From Streptomyces sp. DI166 (GTDB lineage: Bacteria > Actinomycetota > Actinomycetes > Streptomycetales > Streptomycetaceae): a stretch of 64,000 bases of DNA. How positions within the stretch are numbered: the stretch's first letter is position 1; each line of letters starts with the position of its first letter. Made by a program: the position numbers and the translations under genes. This document shows positions 32,465 through 41,171 of this stretch, in pieces. The notes beneath the pieces were generated by a model that was not told the origin of the DNA, ran no database searches, and saw nothing but the letters and a program-made list of their open reading frames with translations. Location: positions 1 through 64,000 of the forward strand of contig NZ_FLSP01000038.1 in the NCBI RefSeq assembly GCF_900091315.1, in the 5' to 3' direction.

Positions 32465-33595
32465 GTGACCGTCACCGCGTCCGAGGTCGCCACGCGCGCC
32501 GCCGAGATCCTCTCCCGCCCGGCCTCGATCAACGGCCTGACCGTCCCCAACCGCATCGTGATGGCGCCGATGACCCGCATGTTCTCCCCGGGCGGCATCC
32601 CGGGTGAGGACGTGGTGTCGTACTACGCCCGCCGGGCCGCGGCCGGGGTCGGCCTGATCGTCACCGAGGGCACGTACGTCGGACACGACTCCGCCGGGCA
32701 GAGCGACCGGGTGCCCCGGTTCCACGGGGCGGAGCAGCTCGCCGGGTGGACGAAGGTCGCGGACGCGGTGCACGCGGCGGGCGGCACGATCGTCCCGCAG
32801 CTGTGGCACATCGGCATGGTGCGCGAGCAGGGCCAGCCGCCGTTCCCCGAGGCCCCCGCCGTCGGCCCGTCCGGGCTGCGCGTCGGCGCCGACGAGCCGA
32901 CCGGGAAGGCGATGACCCGGCAGGACCTGGACGACGTCATCGGCGCGTTCGCCGAGGCGGCGGCCGCCGCGGAGCGCATCGGCTTCGACGGCGTGGAGCT
33001 GCACGGCGCCCACGGTTACCTCATCGACCAGTTCCTGTGGGCGGGCACCAACCGCCGTACCGACGCCTACGGCGGCGACCCGGTCGCCCGTACCCGGTTC
33101 GCCGCGGAGATCGTGGCGGCCGTCCGTGCCTCCGTCTCGTCCGACTTCCCGGTGATCTTCCGCTATTCGCAGTGGAAGCAGGAGGTCTACGACGCCCGGC
33201 TCGCCGAGACCCCCGAGGAGCTGGAGGTGATCCTGACCCCGCTCGCCGAGGCCGGGGTGGACGCCTTCCACGCCTCCACCCGCCGCTACTGGCTCCCTGA
33301 GTTCGACGGCTCCGACCTCAACCTCGCGGGCTGGACGAAGAAGCTGACCGGCAGGCCCGCCGTCACCGTCGGCTCGGTCGGGCTGAACGGCGACTTCCTC
33401 AAGGCGTTCCAGGGCGAGGGCGCCGAGCTGGGCTCCCTCGACAACCTGCTGGAACGGCTGGAGCGCGACGAGTTCGACCTGGTCGCCGTGGGCCGGGCGC
33501 TGCTCCAGGACCCGAACTGGGCGCAGAGGGTCCTCTCCGGGCGGCTCTCCGAACTGGCCCCGTACGACCCGGCGTCGCTGACCAGGCTGACCTGA
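32465..33595 (+). CDS. NADH:flavin oxidoreductase, Old Yellow Enzyme-like
   Basis: 376 aa, GTG start. The TIM-barrel OYE fold is seen from NGLTVPNRIVMAPMTRMFS; the substrate-binding HGAHGYLIDQFL and FMN-contact segments ending DLVAVGRALLQDP are present. OYE family enzymes reduce activated C=C bonds with NAD(P)H through FMN. No iron-sulfur domain is attached. It is flanked by terminators on both sides, so it is probably monocistronic. Physiological substrate unknown. Confidence 0.88.
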   Translation: MTVTASEVATRAAEILSRPASINGLTVPNRIVMAPMTRMFSPGGIPGEDVVSYYARRAAAGVGLIVTEGTYVGHDSAGQSDRVPRFHGAEQLAGWTKVADAVHAAGGTIVPQLWHIGMVREQGQPPFPEAPAVGPSGLRVGADEPTGKAMTRQDLDDVIGAFAEAAAAAERIGFDGVELHGAHGYLIDQFLWAGTNRRTDAYGGDPVARTRFAAEIVAAVRASVSSDFPVIFRYSQWKQEVYDARLAETPEELEVILTPLAEAGVDAFHASTRRYWLPEFDGSDLNLAGWTKKLTGRPAVTVGSVGLNGDFLKAFQGEGAELGSLDNLLERLERDEFDLVAVGRALLQDPNWAQRVLSGRLSELAPYDPASLTRLT

Positions 33596-33617
33596 CCGCA
33601 GCACGTCGACACCGACC

Positions 33618-33644
33618 AGGGGCCCGGTCCTGACCCGGGCCCCT
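33618..33644 (+). terminator. Terminator after the OYE-like gene
   Basis: AGGGGCCCGG (33618-33627) pairs perfectly with CCGGGCCCCT (33635-33644) around a 7-nt loop, about 20 bp beyond the stop. Confidence 0.82.
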
Positions 33645-33660
33645 GCTTCCGGCTTTGGAG

Positions 33661-33680
33661 TAAGTCAGTCAACTGACTTA
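33661..33680. promoter_or_regulatory. 20-bp inverted repeat upstream of MFS exporter, TetR/MarR-type operator
   Basis: TAAGTCAGTCAACTGACTTA has 9-bp perfect arms (TAAGTCAGT/ACTGACTTA) about a 2-bp centre. It lies 58 bp before the exporter ATG, the place expected for a repressor operator. No TetR or MarR gene is adjacent. Confidence 0.65.
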
Positions 33681-33738
33681 AAGTTGCCCGAGTCAAGCTC
33701 TCTCGCGCATCCCCCTCTCGGCCGACGGAGGCCCCTTC

Positions 33739-35184
33739 ATGTCCGACACGCCCGCACCGCCGCGGCCGAATGCCGTGGTGGCGGTGCTCGCCCTCGCCGG
33801 CATCGTCGTCTCGCTGATGCAGACCCTGGTCATCCCGATCGTCCCCGAGCTGCCGAGGCTGCTGGACGCCCCGGCCTCGGACACCGCCTGGGCGGTCACC
33901 GCCACCCTGCTCGCCGCCGCCGTGGCGACGCCGGTCGTCGGGCGGCTCGGCGACATGGTCGGCAAGCGGCGGATGCTGCTGGTCAGCGCCGTGCTGCTGG
34001 TCGCGGGCTCGCTGGTGTGCGCGCTCAGCGAGTCGCTGGTCCCGATGATCATCGGACGGGTGCTGCAGGGCCTTGCCTCCGGTGTGATCCCGCTCGGCAT
34101 CAGCATCATGCGGGACGTGCTGCCCGCCGAGCGGCTGGCCTCGGCCACCGCGCTGATGAGCGCCTCCCTCGGCATCGGCGGCGCCCTCGGCCTGCCGGCC
34201 GCCGCGCTGATCGCCGACAACTTCGACTGGCACACCCTGTTCTGGACCTCGGCCGTCCTCGGCGCCGCCGCCACCGTGCTGGTGGTGCTGTTCGTCCCGG
34301 AGTCGAAGGTGCGCACGGGCGGCCGCTTCGACCTGCTCGGAGCCGCAGGCATGGCCGCCGGCCTGATCTGTCTCCTGCTGGCCATCTCCAAGGGCGCCGA
34401 CTGGGGCTGGACCAGCGCCACCACGCTCGGCCTGTTCGCCGCGACCGCGCTGATCCTCCCCGCCTGGGGCTGGTGGGAGCTGCGGACCTCGCAGCCGCTG
34501 GTCGACCTGCGCACCACGGCCCGCCGTCAGGTGCTGGTCACCAACCTGGCCTCGATAGCCGTCGGCTTCGCCATGTTCGCGATGTCCCTGGTCCTGCCCC
34601 AGCTCCTCCAGCTCCCCGAGCAGACCGGCTACGGCCTCGGCCGTTCGATGCTGGTCGCGGGCCTGGTCATGGCCCCCTCCGGCCTGGTCATGATGGCCAC
34701 GGCCCCCGTCTCGGCCGCCGTCTCCCGGGCCCGCGGCCCGAAGGTCACCCTCATGATCGGCGCCCTGATCGTGGCCGCCGGGTACGGCCTGAACATCCTG
34801 CTGATGTCCGAGGTCTGGCACTTCGTGCTGGTGTCCTGCGTCATCGGCGCCGGTATCGGCTTCACCTACGGCTCGATGCCCGCGCTCATCATGGCCGCCG
34901 TGCCCGCCTCCGAGACGGCCGCCGCGAACAGCCTCAACACCCTGATGCGCTCCATCGGCACCTCCACGGCCAGCGCCATCGCGGGCGTCATCCTCGCCCA
35001 GATGACCACGAACTTCGGCGGCTACGCCCTCCCCTCGGAGAACGGCTTCAAGGTGGTCCTCGCGGTCGGCGCCGGAGCGGCCCTGCTCGCCTTCGCGGTC
35101 GCGTCCTTCATCCCCCGCCAGGGCGTCCCACCGACACCGGCCACGGAACCGAAGACCCCGGCCGAGGCAGCGGCCAAGTCCTGA
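33739..35184 (+). CDS. MFS drug:H+ antiporter, DHA2-like, 14 TM
   Basis: 481 aa with about 14 hydrophobic segments. The motif-A loop LGRLGDMVGKRRML-like sequence appears as VVGRLGDMVGKRRMLLVSAV, and a motif-C-like stretch is ASLGIGGALGLPAAALI. It should pump small hydrophobic compounds out of the cytoplasm. The palindrome at 33661 suggests substrate-inducible control. The substrate cannot be inferred; the OYE neighbour is separated by a terminator, so linkage is uncertain. Confidence 0.88.
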   Translation: MSDTPAPPRPNAVVAVLALAGIVVSLMQTLVIPIVPELPRLLDAPASDTAWAVTATLLAAAVATPVVGRLGDMVGKRRMLLVSAVLLVAGSLVCALSESLVPMIIGRVLQGLASGVIPLGISIMRDVLPAERLASATALMSASLGIGGALGLPAAALIADNFDWHTLFWTSAVLGAAATVLVVLFVPESKVRTGGRFDLLGAAGMAAGLICLLLAISKGADWGWTSATTLGLFAATALILPAWGWWELRTSQPLVDLRTTARRQVLVTNLASIAVGFAMFAMSLVLPQLLQLPEQTGYGLGRSMLVAGLVMAPSGLVMMATAPVSAAVSRARGPKVTLMIGALIVAAGYGLNILLMSEVWHFVLVSCVIGAGIGFTYGSMPALIMAAVPASETAAANSLNTLMRSIGTSTASAIAGVILAQMTTNFGGYALPSENGFKVVLAVGAGAALLAFAVASFIPRQGVPPTPATEPKTPAEAAAKS

Positions 35185-35207
35185 ACTCGAAGGCGGTCGG
35201 GCGGCCG

Positions 35208-36593
35208 TCACCCGGCCCCCCGACCGCCTTCCGCTGCCCGCTGCAGCCCCCCGAACAGATACGTCGCCCCGAACCCGACCACGTACCCGGTGATCAGTCC
35301 GCCCGCGTACACCGTGACCGTCGTTGCCCAGCCGCCGTCGCCGGAGAGCAGGGGGAACAGGGCCCAGCCTGAGGGGCCGATGGCGGTGGAGCCGACGTGG
35401 TCGCCGAGCATGGCGAAGGTGCCGATGAAGGCGCCGCCCGCGGCTCCGCCGACGCAGGCCGTGAGGAAGGGGCGGCCGAGGGGGAGGGAGACGCCGTAGA
35501 TGAGGGGTTCGCCGACGCCCAACAAGCCTGCTGGGAGGGCGGACTTGATGGTGGTGCGGAGGGAAGTGTCGTGGTGGAGGCGGACGTAGACCGCGAGCGC
35601 CGCGCCTACCTGGCCCGCGCCCGCCATCGCCAGGATGGGGAGCAGGACGGTGTGGCCCTGCTGTTCGATGAGCGTGGTGTGGATGGGGATCAGGGCCTGG
35701 TGCAGGCCCAGCATGACCAGGGGGAGGAACAGGCCGCCCAGGACCAGGCCCGCGAAGGCGCCCGTGGTCGACAGCAGCCAGTTCGCCGCCGTGCCGATGG
35801 CGGTGGAGATCTCACCGGCCGCGTACATGAGGCCGTAGAGCGTGCCGAGGCCCGCGACCAGGACCGTCACCGTGGGAGTCAGCAGCACGTCGAGCGCGCC
35901 CGGCACCCGGCCCCGGCACCGCTTCTCCACGTACGTGCCCAGCAGTGCCGCCGCCAGGGCGCCGAGGACTCCGCCCTGGCCGGGAGCGAGGGTCACCCCG
36001 AAGGCGGTCACCTTCGCGACCCCGGGGTAGACCACGACCGCCGCGACCGCGCCGCCCAGGACGGGGGTGCCGCCGAACTCCTTGGCCGTGTTGTGGCCGA
36101 CGAACACCGCGATCAGCGACATGAAGGCGGCCGGGAGCACGGACAGCGCCGCCGTCACGCCGGGCAGCCACCCCAGGTTCACCAGCAGGCCGTTGACCCC
36201 GGCGAGGATGCCGCAGCCGATCAGCGCCGGGATCAGCGGGACGAAGATGTTCGCCAGGCGGCGCAGAAGGAGTTTGCCGGGGGTCGCGTTGCGGGCCTTG
36301 GCCTCCGCCTTCAACGCCTCGCCCTTCGCGGCCAGTTGGCCCGCGGAGGTGAGCAGCGCCTCGAACTCCGCCGTCACCCGCGCCACCACCCCCGGCCCCA
36401 GCACGATCTGGTACGTGTCGTCCTCGACCACCCCCAGCACCCCGGGCACCGCCCGCAGCGCCTCCTCGTCCACCAGGGAGCGGTCGGCCAGGCCCAGGCG
36501 CAGCCGGGTCATGCAGTGGGCGACGGAGGTGATGTTCGCGGGGCCGCCGACCAGGGGGAGGAGGGCGGCGGCGGTGTCGTACGAGGTGGTCAC
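35208..36593 (-). CDS. murP: PTS EIIBC permease, MurNAc type
   Basis: 461 aa from GTG 36593. The N-terminal EIIB domain (about 1-80) has phosphorylatable Cys27 in SVAHCMTRLRL; the EIIC domain follows (about 100-455), with roughly ten transmembrane segments, GVGEPLIYGVSLPLGRPFL being a typical EIIC loop. No EIIA domain is present, so an external EIIA such as Crr is required. It lies directly downstream of murQ, indicating MurNAc uptake as MurNAc-6-P. Confidence 0.85.
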   Translation of the reverse strand: MTTSYDTAAALLPLVGGPANITSVAHCMTRLRLGLADRSLVDEEALRAVPGVLGVVEDDTYQIVLGPGVVARVTAEFEALLTSAGQLAAKGEALKAEAKARNATPGKLLLRRLANIFVPLIPALIGCGILAGVNGLLVNLGWLPGVTAALSVLPAAFMSLIAVFVGHNTAKEFGGTPVLGGAVAAVVVYPGVAKVTAFGVTLAPGQGGVLGALAAALLGTYVEKRCRGRVPGALDVLLTPTVTVLVAGLGTLYGLMYAAGEISTAIGTAANWLLSTTGAFAGLVLGGLFLPLVMLGLHQALIPIHTTLIEQQGHTVLLPILAMAGAGQVGAALAVYVRLHHDTSLRTTIKSALPAGLLGVGEPLIYGVSLPLGRPFLTACVGGAAGGAFIGTFAMLGDHVGSTAIGPSGWALFPLLSGDGGWATTVTVYAGGLITGYVVGFGATYLFGGLQRAAEGGRGAG

Positions 36594-36609
36594 CCCCCGA
36601 GCGTGCGGT

Positions 36610-37545
36610 TCAGCTGCCCGCCGCCGCCAGCGCGGCACGCAGATGGCCGCCGGACTCCTCCAGAAGGCGGGCGGCGGTTGGGCCGTCCACGCCGGTGACG
36701 ATGGCCAGGATGGCGTTCTTCACCTCGCCGTCGGTGGCGGCCAGCGCCCGCTCGATCTCCTCGTCGTCCGCGCCGGTCGCCAGCGCCACGATCCGCCGCG
36801 AGCGGGCCCGCAACTTGTCGTTGGAGGCGCGCACGTCGACCATCAGGTTCCCGTAGGTCTTGCCCAGCCGGATCATCGTGATCGTCGAGATCATGTTGAG
36901 GACCAGCTTCTGCGCCGTGCCGGACTTCAGCCGGGTGGAGCCGGTGAGGAACTCCGGCCCGACCACGATCTCGACGCCGTGCTCGGCGGCGGCCGCGAGC
37001 GCGCTGCCCGCGTTGCAGGACAGGCCGATCGTCAACGCGCCCAGCGCGCGGGCGTGTTCCACGGCGCCGATGGCGTAGGGCGTGCGGCCGGAGGCGGAGA
37101 TGCCGACCACCGTGTCCAGGGGGGTCAGGGTGAGCGCGTCGAGGTCGGCGTGGGCCAGCTCCTTGGAGTCCTCGGCGCCCTCGACCGGGCTCACCATGGC
37201 CGTCGGACCGCCCGCGATCAGGCCGACGACCTGGCCGGGCTCGGTGTTGAAGGTGGGCGGGCACTCGGAGGCGTCGAGCACGCCGAGCCGTCCGGCGGTG
37301 CCCGCCCCGGCGTAGACCAGGCGTCCGCCGCGGGCCATGCGCTCGGCGACGGCGTCGATGGCGGCGGCGATCTCCGGCAGCCGCTCGGCGACGGCGGCGG
37401 GTACGGAGGTGTCCTCGCCGTTCATCAGGCGGGCCAGTTCGAGGGTGGGCAGCCGGTCGATGTCGGCGCGGTCGGGGCGGAACGCCTCGGTGGTCAGCGT
37501 CTCCAGCTCGGCGCGCAGCCGGCGGGTGTCGGACGTGGAGGTCAT
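36610..37545 (-). CDS. murQ: N-acetylmuramic acid 6-phosphate etherase
   Basis: 311 aa, SIS fold. It cleaves the lactyl ether of MurNAc-6-P to GlcNAc-6-P and lactate; the product is used by nagA. The catalytic glutamate segment is VLDASECPPTFN (Glu94), after the sugar-phosphate loop YAGAGTAGRLG. The ATG at 37545 follows GGAAAGAG. The gene lies between the regulator and the PTS gene in one operon-like run, so uptake, cleavage and control are together. Confidence 0.95.
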   Translation of the reverse strand: MTSTSDTRRLRAELETLTTEAFRPDRADIDRLPTLELARLMNGEDTSVPAAVAERLPEIAAAIDAVAERMARGGRLVYAGAGTAGRLGVLDASECPPTFNTEPGQVVGLIAGGPTAMVSPVEGAEDSKELAHADLDALTLTPLDTVVGISASGRTPYAIGAVEHARALGALTIGLSCNAGSALAAAAEHGVEIVVGPEFLTGSTRLKSGTAQKLVLNMISTITMIRLGKTYGNLMVDVRASNDKLRARSRRIVALATGADDEEIERALAATDGEVKNAILAIVTGVDGPTAARLLEESGGHLRAALAAAGS

Positions 37546-37585
37546 GGGCTCTTTCCGGGTGCGGGTGCGGCCTGGCCGTCGGTGC

Positions 37586-38500
37586 TCACCGTCGGTGCCG
37601 GTGGGCCAGGGCCTCGTAGGACGCCGACAGGGCGGGCGCCGCGGCCTCGTAGGTCCGCTGGGCGACACCGATGAACAGGCAGTCCACGACGAGCAGTTGA
37701 CTGGTGCGGGAGGACATGGCCGCGGGGCGCAGCTCGCTCTCGCGGGCGGTGGAGGTGGTCAGCACGTGGTCCGCGTACTGGGCGACGGGCCCGTCCGGCC
37801 GTCCGGTGACGGCGACCGTGGTCGCGCCGTGCTCGAAGGCGACCCGAAGCGGTTCGATCACGTCCCCGGTGGAGCCGGAGTGGGTGAACGCGACGGCCAC
37901 GTCGCCGCCGCGCAGTTGCACGGCGTTGGTGACGGCGAGGTGCGGGTCGCTGTGCGCGTGGGCTATGAGACCTATGCGCAGCAGTTTCTGCATGAGGTCC
38001 TGGGCGACCAGGGCGGAGGCGCCGACGCCGTAGACATCGATCCGGCGGGCGCCGGCCAGCGCGGTGACGGCGGCGCCGAGCTGGGCGGTGTCGAGTCCGG
38101 CCGCGGTGTCGGCGAGGGTCTGCTGCTCGTCGTAGGCGAGTTTGGCGACCACGTCGGCGATGGGGTCGTCCACCGCGATGTCGGTGGTGAGGGCGGGCGC
38201 GCGGCCGGACTGCTGCTGGGCGGCGAGTCCGGCGAGGGCCAGGCGAAGATCGCGGTAGCCGGGGTAGCCGAGCAGCCGGGCGGTGCGTACGACGGTGGCC
38301 TCGCTGGTGCCGGTCAGCTCCGCGAGTCCGGTGACGGTGAGCGCGGCGCAGCCCGCGGGGTCACCGGCGACGGCCTCGGCGACCCGCTGCATGGAGCGGG
38401 TCATGGACGGCGCCAAGGTGCGCACCTTGGCCGCGAGGGCGGCGGGCGCGGGCGGGGGACCGCTGGGCTTTTCGAAAGTTTCCTTCACGCGCTGGGTCAC
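37586..38500 (-). CDS. murR: MurR/RpiR-family transcriptional regulator
   Basis: 304 aa. The N-terminal HTH_6 (about 30-105) includes GLAELTGTSEATVVRTARLLGY; the C-terminal SIS domain (about 130-285) includes VYGVGASALVAQDLM and AFTHSGSTGDVIEPL, which senses a sugar phosphate, probably MurNAc-6-P. The start is GTG 38500. It heads the murQ-murP run and is divergent from the gene at 38558. The small palindromic GAAA/TTTC site at 38506 may be its operator. Confidence 0.88.
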   Translation of the reverse strand: MTQRVKETFEKPSGPPPAPAALAAKVRTLAPSMTRSMQRVAEAVAGDPAGCAALTVTGLAELTGTSEATVVRTARLLGYPGYRDLRLALAGLAAQQQSGRAPALTTDIAVDDPIADVVAKLAYDEQQTLADTAAGLDTAQLGAAVTALAGARRIDVYGVGASALVAQDLMQKLLRIGLIAHAHSDPHLAVTNAVQLRGGDVAVAFTHSGSTGDVIEPLRVAFEHGATTVAVTGRPDGPVAQYADHVLTTSTARESELRPAAMSSRTSQLLVVDCLFIGVAQRTYEAAAPALSASYEALAHRHRR

Positions 38501-38505
38501 GATAT

Positions 38506-38518
38506 GAAAGATATTTTC
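38506..38518. promoter_or_regulatory. Candidate MurR operator GAAA-N5-TTTC
   Basis: GAAAGATATTTTC sits 5 bp upstream of the murR GTG in a locally AT-rich stretch. Inverted GAAA/TTTC half-sites are common for RpiR-family regulators. The start-proximal position would allow autoregulation. Confidence 0.4.
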
Positions 38519-38557
38519 GCTTCGGTGTCGCGGTCAAGAGTGCGCACAATAGGGGGC

Positions 38558-38986
38558 ATGGTTCCCTTCGGCAGCCCCTCCGACAACCCTTCCGACCCTT
38601 CCGGCAACCCCGTCGGTCACCTGGAACAGGCGTTGCACGCGGCGCGTGCGCTCGTCCTCGCCGATCTGGTCGCGGGCCGGGTCGCCGAGGCGGACGTGGT
38701 GTCGCTGGTGGAGGAGTCCGTCACGGAGCGGCGCTGGTGGGTGCAGCAGTGGCCGGAGGGCGCCGGGTTCGTCGCCGGTCTGGTCGCCCAGGACGTCCAG
38801 GACGCCCTGCTGGAGCGGTACGGCCGCTGGCCGCTGTGCCCGGTCTGCGCGACCGGCGACCCGCACGCGCTGGACGTGGAGCCCGAGCTGGGCCCCGACC
38901 CGCACTGGGTGTGCCACAAGGCGGGCGTGAAGGTCGCCTCGGTCGGCAACCTGGGCAGCGCGACGGGCGGGGCGGGCGCCACGTGA
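38558..38986 (+). CDS. Conserved protein with C-terminal zinc-ribbon-like cysteines
   Basis: 142 aa from ATG 38558, with AGGGGG just upstream. A helical N-terminal part (LEQALHAARALVLADLVAGR) precedes LLERYGRWPLCPVCATGDPHALDVE and DPHWVCHKAG, which provide CxxC plus another Cys and His that could bind zinc. No membrane segment. It is followed 73 bp later by a DUF4031 gene in the same direction. Function unknown; it resembles small conserved Streptomyces proteins. Confidence 0.78.
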   Translation: MVPFGSPSDNPSDPSGNPVGHLEQALHAARALVLADLVAGRVAEADVVSLVEESVTERRWWVQQWPEGAGFVAGLVAQDVQDALLERYGRWPLCPVCATGDPHALDVEPELGPDPHWVCHKAGVKVASVGNLGSATGGAGAT

Positions 38987-39059
38987 GCCTCGCGAGCCAC
39001 GTGGGTCCCGCGCAGCTCGCGAGCCCCATGAGTCCTGTGCACCCCGTGGGGCGTCCCTC

Positions 39060-39323
39060 GTGACGGTGTACATCGACCCTCCCACCTGGCCCGGCCACGG
39101 CCGGATGTGGTCCCACCTGGTCTCGGACGTCTCCTACGCCGAACTCCACGCCTTCGCCGCCGCCCTGGACGTACCCCGGCGCGCCTTCGAACGGGACCAC
39201 TACGACCTGCCCTCCCACCGCTACGCCGACGCGGTGGCCGCGGGCGCGGTGGAGGTCAGCAGCCGGGAGGTCGTGCGCCTGTTGTACGGCGCGGGACTCA
39301 GACGCCGCAAGCACAGCGCGTAA
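39060..39323 (+). CDS. DUF4031 family protein
   Basis: 87 aa, GTG start. TVYIDPPTWPGHGRMWSHLVSD is the DUF4031 N-terminus, with SDVSYAELHAFAAALDVPRR and HYDLPSHRYADAV following. These small proteins carry a conserved acidic and His pattern but have no established function. It is the second gene of a short two-gene run. Confidence 0.85.
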   Translation: MTVYIDPPTWPGHGRMWSHLVSDVSYAELHAFAAALDVPRRAFERDHYDLPSHRYADAVAAGAVEVSSREVVRLLYGAGLRRRKHSA

Positions 39324-39344
39324 CCCGTTCCGCGGGTACGGCCC

Positions 39345-40445
39345 TCAGGCCGTCCGCAGATACACATGGAGCGGCCCGTCCGACTCCCGGCTCTCGCTCA
39401 TCGCCCGCTCCTCCTCCAGCGTGGCCCGCACGAACCCGGCCCGCTTGACGACCGCCTGCGACGGCCAGTTGGCGTGCTCCACGGTGGCCATCAGGGTGCG
39501 TACGTCGTCCCTGGCCAGCGCCCACGCGGACAGCGCCTGGAGCGCCTCGGTGGCATAGCCGTTGCCGCGCGCCGGTGCCGCGAGGTCGTAGCCGATCTCC
39601 ACCCGGCCCTCCTCGTCCGGGGCGCCGTGGAAGCCCAGGCCGCCCACCGCGCGGTCGTCCTCCCTCCGGACCAGCACGAACACCCCGAACTCCGGCCGGT
39701 GCACGCCCGCCTCGTACGCCTTGACCAGCATCCCGGAGGCCTCCCGGGTGCCCTCGTACGGGCCGCCCTCGACCCAGTCGAAACCGCCGTCGCCGCCCGC
39801 GGCGAGGTCCGCGGCCGCCGCCGGGGTGAGGCCTTCGAGGGTGAGCCGGTCGGCGGGCAGGACGAGGTTGTTCTGCCAGCGCCACTCGGTGACCGGCGCA
39901 CGGCCGGGCAGTTCACCGCGCCCGGTGGCCCACAGCAGGGTGCGCCAGGGGTCGGGGTCCGGCCGGACCTCCGGGAAGATCGTGGTGAGCACGTACTCGG
40001 CCGACGCGGCGGGCGGTTCGTACGCCAGCCCCAGCCCCTCGGCGATGTCCCGTGTGTGCAGCAGTACCTCCGCGACGCCCATCGCGGCGAAGCCGTCGCG
40101 GTTGGCGGAGCGGAACGGGTAGGGGTGGTAGGCGCGCACCGCGCGCGGGGCGGTGCGCACGGCGGCCACCAGCAGGGCGCCCATGGTCTCGATGACCTGC
40201 AGTACGCCCTCGTTGCCGGCGCCGTCGTCGACGGTGAGGTCGAAGGGGACGGAACTGTCGGCCCGCGCGGCAAGCCGCCCCGCGTACGCGATCAGGTCGT
40301 CGGCGATGTGCTCGGCCGTGCGCCGGCAGCTCCACTCCAGCCCCCCGGCGCGCACCGCCTCCCAGTCCCGGTCCACCGCCGTCCGCAGCAGGGCCACCGA
40401 GCCCGCCACCGCCTGCCGCACGTGTTCCCCGCCCGTGTGTCCCAT
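39345..40445 (-). CDS. DinB/maleylpyruvate-isomerase-like protein fused to GNAT acetyltransferase
   Basis: 366 aa with two domains. The N-terminal part (about 1-180) is DinB-like, with WSCRRTAEHIADDLIAYAGRL and the metal-site pattern VAEVLLHTRDIAEGLG. The C-terminal part (about 220-366) is a complete GNAT (EIGYDLAAPARGNGYATEAL, acetyl-CoA loop RGNGYA). It probably couples a mycothiol- or small-molecule-binding domain to acetylation. The two-domain arrangement is continuous, without an internal stop or frameshift. Substrate unknown. Confidence 0.82.
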   Translation of the reverse strand: MGHTGGEHVRQAVAGSVALLRTAVDRDWEAVRAGGLEWSCRRTAEHIADDLIAYAGRLAARADSSVPFDLTVDDGAGNEGVLQVIETMGALLVAAVRTAPRAVRAYHPYPFRSANRDGFAAMGVAEVLLHTRDIAEGLGLAYEPPAASAEYVLTTIFPEVRPDPDPWRTLLWATGRGELPGRAPVTEWRWQNNLVLPADRLTLEGLTPAAAADLAAGGDGGFDWVEGGPYEGTREASGMLVKAYEAGVHRPEFGVFVLVRREDDRAVGGLGFHGAPDEEGRVEIGYDLAAPARGNGYATEALQALSAWALARDDVRTLMATVEHANWPSQAVVKRAGFVRATLEEERAMSESRESDGPLHVYLRTA

Positions 40446-40454
40446 ACGGGCACA

Positions 40455-41126
40455 CTAAGCGGGCGGCTCGGCGGGCAGCGACAGCATTTCCAGCTCCGCG
40501 TTCAGGTTGTACCGGGCCGTGGCCTCCCATTTCTCCGCCCCGTACGGCGTCCGGTACAGCCGGGGCAGCTCCAGGAGTTGACGCAGAATCGCCGCCCGTC
40601 CGGCGCGGAAGGCGTCGCTCGGCACGAAGTGGTACTCCTCGCGGACGGCGGCCGTGTACGCGGCGTACGCGGTGGGCGGCGCCGCCAGCACGGCGAGGTC
40701 GGCGTCGCACAGCACCTGGCCGTCACGGTCGTCGTCGGCCGGGTCGTGCGTCACGGTCAGCCGCACCAGCCGGGCCACCTCGGCGGTCCTCTCCTCCGGC
40801 AGCCCCGCCTCGGCCAGCGCCCGCTCGGCGAGCCGCGCCGACCGCTCCTCGTTCTCCGACCGGTCCGGCAGATAGACGGCGTCGTGGAACCAGGCCGCGA
40901 GCCGCACCACGTCCGGATCGTCGGCGTACTCCTCCAGCACGTCGATCCGGTCCAGCACCTCGGTCAGATGCGCCACCGTGTGGTACTTCCGCTGCGGCTC
41001 CCCCCACCGCTCCAGCAACCGGTCGGCATACACCCCCGCGTCGGGCCCGCCACCGGGACCGCGGGCGGCTTCGAGAGCGCGGACGAAACGGGAACGCAAC
41101 GCGTCGAGATCGGCCATGCGCCCCAT
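40455..41126 (-). CDS. HD-domain hydrolase
   Basis: 223 aa. YHTVAHLTEVLDRID and LAAWFHDAVYLP carry the His and HD metal ligands, LVRLTVTHDPADDD and VLCDADLAVL complete the HD-fold pattern. These proteins act on phosphate esters such as nucleotides. GGGAGGG before ATG 41126 favours this start over ATG 41117. It converges on nothing and is divergent from the gene at 41172. Substrate unknown. Confidence 0.83.
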   Translation of the reverse strand: MGRMADLDALRSRFVRALEAARGPGGGPDAGVYADRLLERWGEPQRKYHTVAHLTEVLDRIDVLEEYADDPDVVRLAAWFHDAVYLPDRSENEERSARLAERALAEAGLPEERTAEVARLVRLTVTHDPADDDRDGQVLCDADLAVLAAPPTAYAAYTAAVREEYHFVPSDAFRAGRAAILRQLLELPRLYRTPYGAEKWEATARYNLNAELEMLSLPAEPPA

Positions 41127-41171
41127 TGTTCCCTCCCGCGCGGGCGCGGGCGCACGCCTTAGCGTGGGGTG

